From Miltoncostaea sp. (GTDB lineage Bacteria; Actinomycetota; Thermoleophilia; Miltoncostaeales; Miltoncostaeaceae), in NCBI GenBank assembly GCA_029288175.1, contig JARFPS010000260.1:1-34364 (forward strand): a stretch of 34,364 bases of DNA, given 5' to 3'. Below the pieces are notes generated by a model that was given only the letters and a program-made list of their open reading frames with translations, had not been told where the DNA came from and ran no database searches. This document shows positions 1-8,057 of this stretch, in pieces; the first letter of the stretch is position 1; each line of letters opens with the position of its first letter. A program made the position numbers and the translations under genes.

Positions 1-89
1 CCCCCCCCCCCCCCCACCACCCCCCCCCCCCCCCCCACCCCCCCACGTCACGGTGTTCGTCGGCAGCGTCAGATGTGTATAAGAGACAG
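1..89. other. Sequencing artefact: poly-C run plus Nextera adapter
   Basis: Bases 1-44 are almost pure C. Bases 57-70 read TCGTCGGCAGCGTC and 71-89 read AGATGTGTATAAGAGACAG, which together are the Illumina Nextera read-1 adapter with the transposase mosaic end. Poly-C fits the reverse complement of the poly-G that two-colour sequencers emit after reading through an adapter; the bases between may be index sequence. This stretch is not part of the genome, which starts at about base 90. Any reading frame ending here carries the adapter peptide LSLIHI and should be discarded. Confidence 0.97.
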
Positions 90-152
90 GCGGGAGGCCA
101 TCGACAGATCGTCGTCGGCGCCCGACCGTGACCAGAAAGACCCGCGCATGAC

Positions 153-170
153 GTGAGGCATCGACCTCAC
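153..170 (-). terminator. Possible hairpin terminator after the HD-GYP gene
   Basis: GTGAGG (153-158) and CCTCAC (165-170) form a perfect 6-base-pair stem with a 6-base loop, 29 bases beyond the stop codon at 199. There is no T-run, so it is at best a weak terminator. The rest of 90-198 shows no gene. Confidence 0.3.
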
Positions 171-198
171 CCCGCCGCCGGCTTGAGGCCCCGTCGGA

Positions 199-2028
199 TC
201 AACTCTCCCCGGAGGCGTCCACCTCGTCGTCCGGCGGGTCCTCATCGAGCGCGGCGGCCAGGAGCTCGGCCACGTGGGAGCCTGTGTGGGCTTCGGTCGG
301 CGAGTAGCCGAGCTCGGCGTAGAAGGCGGGGGCGATCCTGAGGAACGCCTCCGCCACCACAGGGTCGAAATGCGAACCGGCGCTCCTCTGGATCTCGGCC
401 ATCGCCGCCTCGAGCGTCCATCCGTCCTTGTAGGGCCGCGGACTGCAGAGGGCGTCGAACACGTCGCAGACCGCGCAGATCCTCCCGGGCAGGGGGATGT
501 CCTCGCCCGAGATGCCGTCGGGGTAGCCGCTTCCGTCGAACTTCTCGTGGTGGGTGCGGGCGATCTGCTCGGCCATCTGCACCAGCTCGCTCTTGGAGTC
601 GGCCAGGATGCCGCTGCCCACCTTCGGATGGGTTCGGATGATCGCCCAACCGTCGTCGTCGAGGGGTCCGTCGTGCAGCAGCACACGGTCGGGAACCCCG
701 ATCTTGCCCAGGTCGTGCAGCGCGCTCGCCAGGCGGACGGTCTCGGCTTCGTCCGGGCTGAGCCCCAGCTCGAGCGACAGCGCCTCGCACAGACGGCCCA
801 CACGGACCACGTGCTGCCCGGTCTGCTCCTCGCGCCACTCGGCGGCGCGACCCAGTCGCTCGACGATCTCGCGCTGAGCCTCGCGCAGCTCGGCGGTGCG
901 CTCGCGCACCGCCGCCGCGAGCTCCTCGGACCGGCGCTCCTGGCGGCGGCGCAGGCGCGATTCCACCATCGCCCCGCCCACGAGTGTCCCGGTCGCCGCG
1001 ACCAGCAACGAGGCAAGCGGCACCGCGACGGCGAGCACCACGCCCTGCCCGAACAGCAGCCAGGCGACGCCCACGTAGGCCACCGCGGCGGCCACCGTCA
1101 CGGCGAGGAGCACCAGGAACCGGCGCGAGAGTCCCGCCACCGCCGGGATGATCGACAGAAGCGCCACCGCGAGCCCGGTGACCCACCAGGGCGGGCTCTG
1201 CAGCGGCAGGCCGCGCAGCGCCGTCCAGATCGCGTTCGCCTGGACCTCCGGTCCCGCCATCGGCGTGCTGTCGCTGGTCGGGGTGGGGTGGATGTCCTGG
1301 AGTGCCGGGGCGGTCGCGCCGATCACGACGACCTTGTCACGCACCGCCGCGTCGGGCACACGGCCCTCGATCAGGTCGACGAACGAGTGGGTGGGGACGG
1401 TCCGGGGTGGCCCCCGGTAGTCGATCCATGCTCCATCCGGGGGGAAGTCCGAGGGACTCAGCACCACGCCACCGGCGCGCTCGGCCGTCACCACGGCCAG
1501 CGACCGCAGGCCCCCCACCTCGTAGGGAAACCGCCGGATGACCTCGCCCGAGTCGCTGACGAGGTTGCTCGCTCCGGCCACCGCGCCCGCCGCGGCCAGG
1601 TTCTCGTCGCCGCCCAGCACGTTGGTGCTGCCGCCCGCGCCGATCTCGCTCGTTGCGAGGACCACCCCGTCGGCCGCGGCGATTGCGTCATAGAGGGCCA
1701 GATCCTCCTCCGGCTCGGTGGCCTCGGTGAACTGGACGTCATAGACGATCGTGCGCGCCCCGGCGGCGGCGAGACGATCGACGGCCTCGGCGTGCAGCGA
1801 GCGCGGGAACGGCCACTGGAGGCCGGTGCGCGAGAAGGTGATGTCGTCGATCGCGACCACGGCGACGTCGCTGGGCACGTCCGGCGATCGCAGCTGGAAG
1901 CGCGCGTCCACGGTCGCGTTCTCGGCCCGGTCGAGAACGCCGGTCGCCGAGAGGACGCCCCCGACGAGCATCGCCATCAGGGCCACCAGGCCCGCCCACG
2001 CGAGCGGCGAGTTCCGGAGCCGCGTCAT
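199..2028 (-). CDS. CHASE2 sensor with HD-GYP domain, predicted cyclic-di-GMP phosphodiesterase
   Basis: 609 residues from ATG 2028. Residues 9-30 are a membrane helix, about 35-275 an extracellular CHASE2 sensor domain, and about 281-353 two or three membrane helices. A basic coiled-coil linker (354-395) leads to an HD-GYP domain (400-575). The domain keeps its signature residues: H438-D439 followed by GK (441-442), HHE (493-495) and DGSGYP (498-503). HD-GYP proteins bind two or three metal ions and hydrolyse cyclic-di-GMP to pGpG or GMP, so this is probably a receptor that lowers cyclic-di-GMP on an unknown external signal. No GGDEF or EAL domain is present. The reading frame stays open far upstream, but that part lies over the ureohydrolase gene; the helix beginning at residue 9 supports ATG 2028. 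I see no clear ribosome-binding site. It follows the ureohydrolase by 140 bases on the same strand. Confidence 0.88.
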   Translation of the reverse strand: MTRLRNSPLAWAGLVALMAMLVGGVLSATGVLDRAENATVDARFQLRSPDVPSDVAVVAIDDITFSRTGLQWPFPRSLHAEAVDRLAAAGARTIVYDVQFTEATEPEEDLALYDAIAAADGVVLATSEIGAGGSTNVLGGDENLAAAGAVAGASNLVSDSGEVIRRFPYEVGGLRSLAVVTAERAGGVVLSPSDFPPDGAWIDYRGPPRTVPTHSFVDLIEGRVPDAAVRDKVVVIGATAPALQDIHPTPTSDSTPMAGPEVQANAIWTALRGLPLQSPPWWVTGLAVALLSIIPAVAGLSRRFLVLLAVTVAAAVAYVGVAWLLFGQGVVLAVAVPLASLLVAATGTLVGGAMVESRLRRRQERRSEELAAAVRERTAELREAQREIVERLGRAAEWREEQTGQHVVRVGRLCEALSLELGLSPDEAETVRLASALHDLGKIGVPDRVLLHDGPLDDDGWAIIRTHPKVGSGILADSKSELVQMAEQIARTHHEKFDGSGYPDGISGEDIPLPGRICAVCDVFDALCSPRPYKDGWTLEAAMAEIQRSAGSHFDPVVAEAFLRIAPAFYAELGYSPTEAHTGSHVAELLAAALDEDPPDDEVDASGES

Positions 2029-2168
2029 CGGCGTCGTGCCGTCTCGATCGCGGTGCTGTGGCGGCGTGAGCGCACGAAAACACCATCGATCGCGCGGGCG
2101 CGAAAGTTGAGGCGTCCAACGCTTGGCCGGCGGGGGGCCGCGGGAGGGGTGGGGCCGCCGTGCGGCCC

Positions 2169-3083
2169 TCAGCCGTTCAGCATGAGCTCGAGGATGTGGA
2201 AGGCCGCGGCCGACCCGGCCAGCGAGGTGATCTGCCCCGGCCCGTCGAAGGGTGGCGATACCTCCACCACATCTCCACCAACGATGCGCAGCCCCGCGAG
2301 GCCGAGGAGGATCCGCCGGGCCTCGGCCGTGGTGGGTCCGCCCGCCACGGGGGTTCCGGTGCCGGGCGCGTAGGCCGGATCGAGGAAGTCCACGTCGAAG
2401 GTGATGTAGGCCGGCCGCTCGCCCACGGTCTCCCGCACGACGGTGATCGCCGCGTCGACCCCCTCGCGGTCGATCGCGTCGGCGTCGACGACGCGATAGC
2501 CCTTCTTCTCGCCGATACCCGCCGCCCGGATGCCCAACTGCACCGAGCGGGCCGGATCGAGCAAGCCCTCGTCGACGGCCGATTCGAAGATCGATCCGTG
2601 CCACGGGCCGTCGAAGATGTCGTAGGTGTCGGTGTGGCTGTCGAAGTGGATCATCGAGAGGGTCCCGTGCGCGCGGGCGTGGGCCCGCAGGAGGGGGAGC
2701 GAGATCGTGTGGTCGCCGCCGAGCGTGAGCAGTCGAGCCCCGGCGTCGAGGATCGTCGACGCGTCGTTCTCGATGGCCCGCAGCGACTGATCCATGTCGC
2801 CCGGCAGGAGAAGGCTGTCGCCGTAGTCGACGACCCGGCGACCCTCGAACCAGCCCAGCGGGCAGACCTGGCCGAACTGGTAGACCGACATCTCGCGCAG
2901 GGCGCGGGGGCCGAAGCGGGTTCCGCTGCGGTTCGAGACGCCGAGGTCGAGCGGCGCGCCGAGCACCGCGGCGGCGGCGCCGTCGAGGTCGCGCGTGAAG
3001 GGCCGGCGCATGAAGCCGAGCGGACCAGCGTACGGCAGATGGCCGCCCTGGGCCGCGAAGCCATCGATATCGAAGTCGGTCAT
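2169..3083 (-). CDS. Agmatinase-family ureohydrolase
   Basis: 304 residues from ATG 3083, preceded by a good ribosome-binding site (GGAGGTG). Arginase/agmatinase enzymes use two Mn ions to release urea from guanidino compounds. The metal-binding motifs are present: GGDH (122-125), DSHTD (148-152, where most agmatinases have DAHTD), WHGS (161-164) and DVDFLDP (230-236), followed by GTGTP. The length is normal for agmatinase or guanidinobutyrase (about 300-320). The closest fit is agmatinase (SpeB, putrescine synthesis), but guanidinobutyrase or guanidinopropionase cannot be excluded from sequence alone, and there is no polyamine gene beside it to decide. It is divergent from the membrane protein at 3348 across a 264-base gap. 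Confidence 0.88.
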   Translation of the reverse strand: MTDFDIDGFAAQGGHLPYAGPLGFMRRPFTRDLDGAAAAVLGAPLDLGVSNRSGTRFGPRALREMSVYQFGQVCPLGWFEGRRVVDYGDSLLLPGDMDQSLRAIENDASTILDAGARLLTLGGDHTISLPLLRAHARAHGTLSMIHFDSHTDTYDIFDGPWHGSIFESAVDEGLLDPARSVQLGIRAAGIGEKKGYRVVDADAIDREGVDAAITVVRETVGERPAYITFDVDFLDPAYAPGTGTPVAGGPTTAEARRILLGLAGLRIVGGDVVEVSPPFDGPGQITSLAGSAAAFHILELMLNG

Positions 3084-3290
3084 GGCCGCCCACCTCCGTG
3101 TACGTCGCTGCGCGGGTCCCACGCTACCGAGGACCCCGCGAGCGTGAGCCGATCCGGTCGCCTGCGACGGGCGAGCGGCCGCCGCCCGGGCAGGTACGCG
3201 CGGACTCGTTGCCCCATTCCGCGCACCACCACCGATCGAGGCCCGGGCGTGGGCAGCCATGTCTCGGAGCGCCTCGCTGTGGGAGGGTGG

Positions 3291-3333
3291 AGCCCACGCC
3301 GGGAGGCGCCTCCCGTTTCGGCAGCCCACGCCG
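3291..3333 (+). promoter_or_regulatory. 16-base palindrome between 11-base direct repeats, candidate operator
   Basis: CGGGAGGCGCCTCCCG (3300-3315) is a perfect palindrome. AGCCCACGCCG occurs at 3291-3301 and again at 3323-3333. The site lies 32 bases before GTG 3348 and between two divergent genes. It could bind a dimeric repressor, or it may be a hairpin in the leader RNA. The rest of the gap 3084-3290 shows nothing recognisable. Confidence 0.4.
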
Positions 3334-3347
3334 AGAGAGGTCTGTCC

Positions 3348-4058
3348 GTGAGCACATCGCCAGGTTCGTCCCATCTGGCTCGCTGGCGCGCCCGACTGGT
3401 GTCGGTCGAGGCGGCGGCCCTCTCGGGAGTCCTGTTCGCCGTGCTCTACCTCGGCTCGCTGCTGCTCGGCCGGGAGGGGGTCGCCGGGTTCGACGAGGAC
3501 CCCTCCCAGGTCGCCGACCGGATCGCCGCGGGCGAGGGGCGGGACGAGCTGCTCACCGGGTACGTGCTGGCACCCTTCGCGGCGATCGCGTTCGTCTGGT
3601 TCGTCGCGGTGGTGCGGCGTCGGATTCCCGCCGATGAGCGCTTCGTCACGACGGTCTTCATCGGAGGCAGCACGATCTTCGTCGCCCTCTACCTCACCGC
3701 GATGTCGGTGGTGGCCGGGCCGCACTACGTCGAGTCCCAGCAGGATGTCTCGTTCCTTGAGCCCCAGACACTGCTTTCCCTCCAAGCGGTGACCTACGGG
3801 CTGTTGTTCGTCGTCGCGCCCCGGATACAGGTCCTCGTGATCCTTGCGGCGACGGCCACCGGGCGCCGGCACGGGGTCATCCCAGGGTGGCTCGTCGTGG
3901 TCAGCTACCTGATCGCGGGGATCCAGCTGATCAACTTCACCCTTTTCGAGCCGCTGTTGTTCCTGTTCCCGCTGTGGGTCGCGACCGTCGGTCTGGTGCT
4001 GGTCCGCCACCGCCGGCTGGAGCCCAGGTCACCGGCGGTCGGCCTCGACGCGACGTGA
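3348..4058 (+). CDS. Integral membrane protein, unknown function
   Basis: 236 residues from GTG 3348, with AGAGAGG about 8 bases upstream as ribosome-binding site. I count five or six membrane helices: about 20-42 (AALSGVLFAVLYLGSLLLG), 66-85, 98-125, 140-165, 176-195 and 197-215. A charged loop carrying DEDPSQVADRI lies between helices 1 and 2. I cannot assign a family. It has the look of actinobacterial DUF-type membrane proteins with a conserved acidic first loop, but no motif shows an activity. It stands alone on the plus strand; the sequence beyond its stop belongs to the tRNA-bounded region. Confidence 0.75.
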   Translation: MSTSPGSSHLARWRARLVSVEAAALSGVLFAVLYLGSLLLGREGVAGFDEDPSQVADRIAAGEGRDELLTGYVLAPFAAIAFVWFVAVVRRRIPADERFVTTVFIGGSTIFVALYLTAMSVVAGPHYVESQQDVSFLEPQTLLSLQAVTYGLLFVVAPRIQVLVILAATATGRRHGVIPGWLVVVSYLIAGIQLINFTLFEPLLFLFPLWVATVGLVLVRHRRLEPRSPAVGLDAT

Positions 4059-4421
4059 GACGCGCGAGCTGCCCGCGGAAGCCCCCGGCACAGAGATCGG
4101 CAGCTCCATGACGCCGACCCATTCCCAGAGCCCCGGCCTGCTGACCCGCGTGCGACGCCTGCGAACTCAGGCAGTCCGAGAACCCTCACGGGCCCATGCA
4201 GGGATCGAACCTGTGACCGTGGGACACGGAGTCGCTTCGGACGGTTCCCGCGGGTGTCCGCTGGTGGCCCGGAACCGCTTCAACAGGGCGATCTCGTAGG
4301 TCCTTAGGGGGATGTGGTTCCCACCGGATTCCGGGGGTCCCGTTGACCTCGGCCTGTGGCCGACAGAGAGCGCACGATGCGTGCTCGTGGGCTCCCTCAG
4401 GAGGGCGCCGGGCTCTCTCGG
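4059..4421. other. 363 bases without a gene, holding a tRNA-like fragment
   Basis: No convincing reading frame on either strand. The only recognisable content is the tRNA-3'-half-like segment around 4189-4235, described separately. The sequence between 4236 and 4421 looks like degenerated DNA: short frames only, with no family resemblance. Confidence 0.6.
4199..4224 (-). repeat. Copy of the tRNA-Lys 3' half, possible att-site remnant or tRNA relic
   Basis: The 26 bases match tRNA-Lys positions 6024-6049 at 25 of 26 sites, in the same orientation. They cover the end of the anticodon stem, the variable loop and almost the whole T-arm. Similarity continues weakly to about 4235 (GAGTC shared at the same offset). 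The acceptor end does not match (ATGGGCC against ACGGCCC), and no D-arm or 5' half lies beside it, so it is not a working tRNA. The segment can be read as an attachment-site duplicate or as the relic of another tRNA; its anticodon position would read CCG (Arg). Confidence 0.6.
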
Positions 4422-5912
4422 CTAGCAGGGTACGCCGATAGGGGCCGCCTCCAAGGTGGCCAACAACGAGGCCCGGACTCCATCGGCCCCGTCGACCCAG
4501 GGGGGCACGAACACCTGGATCTCGTGGGTCGCGCTGTTGAGGAATCCCGGCACCCCCGCCGGGATGCCGCAGAAGCGTCGCCGATCCGAATGCTCCCGGA
4601 GATAGGTCAGGTCGACTCCCGCCTCCGCCGGCACCTCCAGGCCGGCCTCGGGGGGGCTCTCGTACCGGCACGTGAACGTCCCGCTGGTGTTCGGATCGGT
4701 GCGGAAAGGGTTGACGAGTCTGTGCTCCACCAGCTTCACCGCAACGTCACCGATCTTCAGGCCCGTCGGGCAGAGTGCCGAGGAGACGTTCCCCAGCGGG
4801 GTCTCAGGCGGCGTGGGAGCCGGGGTCGGGATGGACGGCTGGTCGGCAAGACAGTTGCGGACACGTTTGGCGATTTGTCGGCCGGTGCCTGCCAGCGTGC
4901 TGAATCTCTTGAGCGCCCTCTTCTTCGCGGTGCGCCCGCGCTCGCCCCGCTTGACGGCGGCAATCAGCGTCCGGGTCGTGGCCGCGCGCTTGAGCGCGTT
5001 GTTGGCGTGTTCGAGGAGCTCGGCGCTGCAGGGGCGGCCCGCCGCCTCGGCCTCCTCGGCACGGCGCTTGATCTGCAGCGCATCGTCGCGATAGACGACC
5101 ACGAGCTCCTCCAAGAACACCAGCCGGCTTCGGCGCTCGCTCGGCCGAATCCGCCGGCCAAGCGGCTTCTGGGCGCGGCGCATCGCGCCCGTGATCGTCG
5201 GAAGGCGCCGCGAGTAGGTGGTCCAGAGCTCCGACGGCTCACCCCCGGCCGGATACGTGCTGGGCAGTGTGCCGATGACCTTCTTCGCGGCGCTGTCGGC
5301 GGCCCGGGAGCGCTTCCGGTCCCGCTTCACGCGCGGGGTCTGGGGCGCGGTGGCCGGAAGCGGCCGCCGCGGCTGGCGCACCTGTTGAAGGTCCTTCGCC
5401 AGCTGCCATTTCGCGCGCTGCGCGAGCCGCTTCGCGAGCGCCCTGTGCGCTCCGAGTCCATTGAGAACAGACGCCTTGGCCTTTGGGCGATCCCAGCGAC
5501 GGCTGGCTGCCTCCTTCGAGAGACCTTGGAGGCTGTCAGCCGCGTTCCTGATGGTGATCAAGGCGACGGCGCGCTGACGCACCGCTTCAAGCCAGGCCGA
5601 GGCCGTGCGCGCCCCTCTGGCTCGGCGCTCCCACGTTCGGGCGCGCAGGTCTACGTCGTCCGCCACCTCAAGAAGCGCCCTGCTCGTCTTCGCGTAGTGG
5701 ACCCATTGGTAGCAGTCCACCTCGCTGCCGAAGTCCGTATCCCCCTCGCAATAGTGATCAACGCTCGGACTCTCCGGAAACGCCCCGAGGGTAATCTGCG
5801 GCAGCGCGAGGACAAGCGCGGCCGGCAGCGTGACGAGGAGCAGGGCGACGAGCCGTCTGCGCACGGGGCCGAGCATGCGGCCATTCTTCGACCGTCTGCG
5901 CGGGGGACGCAT
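4422..5912 (-). CDS. Orphan secreted or anchored basic helical protein, unknown function
   Basis: 496 residues from ATG 5912; ATG 5876 (residue 13) is an equally good start, and neither has a clear ribosome-binding site. Residues 14-43 look like a signal peptide or membrane anchor (three Arg, then LVALLLVTLPAALVLALP). About 60-345 is a long, Arg/Lys- and Ala-rich, mostly helical segment. A Pro/Thr linker (about 358-372: PSIPTPAPTPPETP) leads to a C-terminal domain of about 125 residues with at least four cysteines, possibly disulphide-bonded. I do not recognise a family. More Lys, Ser and Thr and slightly lower GC than its neighbours, together with its place between tRNA-Lys and the tRNA fragment, suggest acquired DNA. 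Confidence 0.65.
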   Translation of the reverse strand: MRPPRRRSKNGRMLGPVRRRLVALLLVTLPAALVLALPQITLGAFPESPSVDHYCEGDTDFGSEVDCYQWVHYAKTSRALLEVADDVDLRARTWERRARGARTASAWLEAVRQRAVALITIRNAADSLQGLSKEAASRRWDRPKAKASVLNGLGAHRALAKRLAQRAKWQLAKDLQQVRQPRRPLPATAPQTPRVKRDRKRSRAADSAAKKVIGTLPSTYPAGGEPSELWTTYSRRLPTITGAMRRAQKPLGRRIRPSERRSRLVFLEELVVVYRDDALQIKRRAEEAEAAGRPCSAELLEHANNALKRAATTRTLIAAVKRGERGRTAKKRALKRFSTLAGTGRQIAKRVRNCLADQPSIPTPAPTPPETPLGNVSSALCPTGLKIGDVAVKLVEHRLVNPFRTDPNTSGTFTCRYESPPEAGLEVPAEAGVDLTYLREHSDRRRFCGIPAGVPGFLNSATHEIQVFVPPWVDGADGVRASLLATLEAAPIGVPC

Positions 5913-6014
5913 CGGCGGTTGGGCGGTCGGGGGTGCGGCCCGCTACGCGCCCTCGCCGCGGAGACTCCGCACGCTCCCCGACATGCGAAGCGCCTGAGGC
6001 AGTCCCACCGCTCA

Positions 6015-6087
6015 TGGGCCGTACAGGGATCGAACCTGTGACCTTGGGATTAAGAGTCCCCTGCTCTACCAGCTGAGCTAACGGCCC
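6015..6087 (-). tRNA. tRNA-Lys (anticodon CTT)
   Basis: A 73-base cloverleaf read on the minus strand. The acceptor stem GGGCCGT pairs with ACGGCCC and the discriminator base is A. The D-arm is GCTC-AGCTGGTA-GAGC, the anticodon loop CTCTTAA gives CTT, and the T-arm ACAGG-TTCGATC-CCTGT pairs fully. The first anticodon-stem pair (G27 with A43) is a mismatch. CCA is not encoded. Confidence 0.96.
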
Positions 6088-6141
6088 GCGGGCACGTTAG
6101 CAAGGCCGGGTCGGCCGAAGAACTGGTCGAACGGGGGTCGT

Positions 6142-6723
6142 TCAGCCCCCGTCGGGAGCCGGCTCGGCACCGGCCGGGGGCCCGCCGCCGCCCGAGTCGA
6201 GCTGCTCGATGGCCTGGCGCACCGCCGGAGCGTCCGGCGAATCGGGCGAGAGTTGCAGGTAGCGCTGGTAGGACAACCGTGCGAGAGGGAACCGCCCGAC
6301 GTTCGCGGCCAGCTGCCCCAGCGTCAGAAAGGCGTCCGCGTCCTTGGGGTTGGCTCTGGTGTAGGTCTGCACGGCCTCGACCGCCGCGTCCGGATCGCCG
6401 GTCTGGATGTGGAATCCGACCAGCGTGGAGACCCGGTTGAAGTTCTTCGGATCGAGCTCGACGGCCATGCGCTCGGCCTCGATGGCGTCCTCGAAGTTCT
6501 GGCCGGCGGCGTGGGCGGAGGCCAGTTCCTCCCAGGCCTCGGGGTCCTGCGGGTTCTCGGCCACCAGCTCCTCGGCCGGCCCGATCAGGTCGTTCTGACC
6601 GCCGGTGCCGCCGCCGAAGATGATGAAGAAGAGGATGATCGGGAAGATCCCGACGAACGCGATCGAGGTGAGGATCGCGCCCACCTGAACCATGCGCTTG
6701 GTGCGCTTCTGGTCGAGGAGCAC
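6142..6723 (-). CDS. TPR-repeat protein with one N-terminal membrane helix
   Basis: 193 residues from GTG 6723, only 9 bases after the amidohydrolase stop, which suggests translational coupling. ATG 6693 is an alternative start that would still keep the helix. Residues about 12-38 are hydrophobic (VGAILTSIAFVGIFPIILFF), followed by a Gly-rich turn. Residues about 48-165 form three tetratricopeptide-type helical pairs (for example PQDPEAWEELASAHAAGQ and PKDADAFLTLGQLAANVG). The C-terminus is a Gly/Pro-rich tail. The likely form is a membrane-anchored scaffold for protein contacts, probably facing outward. No partner can be named from the sequence. It ends 54 bases before the tRNA-Lys gene. Confidence 0.82.
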   Translation of the reverse strand: MLLDQKRTKRMVQVGAILTSIAFVGIFPIILFFIIFGGGTGGQNDLIGPAEELVAENPQDPEAWEELASAHAAGQNFEDAIEAERMAVELDPKNFNRVSTLVGFHIQTGDPDAAVEAVQTYTRANPKDADAFLTLGQLAANVGRFPLARLSYQRYLQLSPDSPDAPAVRQAIEQLDSGGGGPPAGAEPAPDGG

Positions 6724-6732
6724 CCAGCGAAG

Positions 6733-8019
6733 CTAGCACAGCCGGCGACGAGCGCCCGCTGCGCGGGTGAGCGTCTTTTCCCGGTCCAGATGCAGGGTCT
6801 CGCCGCCCTCGGCAAGGGTCTCGCCGTCGACCATGACCAGGTCGACGCTGGCCGCCGCGGCCAGCACGGCGGCGACCGGATCCTCCGTTCCCTCGGGGGG
6901 TGCCACGGCAATCAGGTCGGCGCGCTTGCCGGGGGTGATGCTGCCGATGGACCCGTCGAGGCCGAGCGCCCGGGCCCCCTCGATGGTGGCCAGCGCGAGC
7001 AGGTCGCCGGGGTCGGTCTCAGCGCCGTGCATCGCCGCGGCCGCGCGCGCCTCGGCGCGCAGATCGTACGTGCCGCCCGACGCCGGGCTGTCCGATCCCA
7101 ACCCGACCGTCACGCCGCCCTCGCGCAGGGCGCGCAGCGGCATGCGCCCGCAGCCGAGACCGAGGTTCGACAGCGGGCAGTGGACCGCCGCCACGCCGGC
7201 TTTCGCCATCGCGGCGATCTCGGCGTCGCCGACCTCGACGCAGTGGGCGGCGAGCAGCCCCTGACGCAGGGCTCCGGCCGCGGCCAGGCGCGCCACCGTG
7301 CCGGCGGCGGGAGCCCCGTCCCACCGCGGCGGCACGAACCCCATCGGCTCGTAGGCCTCGAAGAGCGGGCCGTCGCCCTCGCGCATCAGGCGCAACTCGT
7401 CGGCGGATTCGGCCAGGTGGGTGGACCAGGGACGACCGGACAGGCCGGGTCGCGCGGCGAGCGCCGCCCAGTGGTCGGGCCCGACGGTGTAGGGGGCGTG
7501 AGGGGAGAGCCCCACCGTCACGCGGCGACCAGCCCGTTCGGCGAGCGCCTCCACCCGCCGCTCGAATGTCCGCGCGGCCTCGTCGGCCGCAGGACCCGCG
7601 GGCGCGCCGAACGTCTCGAGGTGGACCACCCCGCGCAGGCCCGCGGCCTCGAGCGCCGCGATGCCGGCCCCGGTCGGGCCGTTGTCGGCGACGGTCGTGG
7701 TTCCCGCCAGCGTCAGTGCCAGGGCGGCAAGTCCTGCCGCCAGTGCGTGGTCGTCCTCCTCCATGCGGGCGCGCCTCGGCAGGAAGTCGGACAGCCAGGC
7801 GCCGAACGACGAGGCCGGTCGGTCGAGTGGCAGCAGGGCCCACTCCGTGTGGCAATGGGCGTCGACGAGCCCCGGCAGGAGCGTCCGACCCGACAGGTCG
7901 CGCACGGGAAGGCCGGGGTGAGCGGCCTCGACGGTGGCCGACGGGCCGACGGCCACAATGGCACCGTCGCGGACGACCACCGCCCCGTCGTGCAGCGGCG
8001 GGCCCTCGACGGGCAGCAC
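6733..8019 (-). CDS. Amidohydrolase, candidate aminodeoxyfutalosine or nucleoside deaminase
   Basis: 428 residues. This is a metal-dependent deaminase of the amidohydrolase superfamily (TrzN/SAH-deaminase/MqnX type). The metal and catalytic residues are in order: HCH (55-57), SPHAPYT (172-178), HLAE (201-204), H259 in LAAHC, and D310 in GLGSDSPASGG. In bacteria with the futalosine route, members of this group deaminate 6-aminodeoxyfutalosine. mqnA and mqnC lie 3 kb away in this window, which makes that role plausible, but SAH or adenosine deamination is also possible. The start is uncertain: GTG 8019 is the first usual start, yet the frame is open upstream to 8058 and reads RILRATW just before it, resembling the usual first beta-strand of the family. 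The true start may therefore be a rare codon. It overlaps nothing; TatA ends 38 bases upstream. Confidence 0.85.
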   Translation of the reverse strand: MLPVEGPPLHDGAVVVRDGAIVAVGPSATVEAAHPGLPVRDLSGRTLLPGLVDAHCHTEWALLPLDRPASSFGAWLSDFLPRRARMEEDDHALAAGLAALALTLAGTTTVADNGPTGAGIAALEAAGLRGVVHLETFGAPAGPAADEAARTFERRVEALAERAGRRVTVGLSPHAPYTVGPDHWAALAARPGLSGRPWSTHLAESADELRLMREGDGPLFEAYEPMGFVPPRWDGAPAAGTVARLAAAGALRQGLLAAHCVEVGDAEIAAMAKAGVAAVHCPLSNLGLGCGRMPLRALREGGVTVGLGSDSPASGGTYDLRAEARAAAAMHGAETDPGDLLALATIEGARALGLDGSIGSITPGKRADLIAVAPPEGTEDPVAAVLAAAASVDLVMVDGETLAEGGETLHLDREKTLTRAAGARRRLC

Positions 8020-8057
8020 CCAGGTCGCGCGCAGGATGCGCGCGGACGAGCCGTCTT

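Noticed and set aside
69-1016. A 315-residue minus-strand frame ending in LSLIHI
   Set aside because: Its N-terminal side runs antiparallel to nothing but the HD-GYP gene in another frame, and its end is translated from the Nextera adapter.
3084-4010. Upstream extension of the ureohydrolase frame over the membrane protein gene
   Set aside because: It lies opposite a gene with clear membrane helices and is full of low-complexity charged residues; ATG 3083 has a good ribosome-binding site.
4189-4270. A second functional tRNA
   Set aside because: The T-arm is good, but there is no D-arm, the anticodon stem is broken and the acceptor ends cannot pair.
4189-4421. tmRNA (ssrA)
   Set aside because: No tag-peptide frame and no matching GGGGC-type 5' end; only a tRNA-like T-arm is present.
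4356-6041. 561-residue plus-strand frame opposite the secreted protein
   Set aside because: Arg/Gly-rich composition typical of a GC-rich antisense frame, and it runs into the tRNA-Lys gene.
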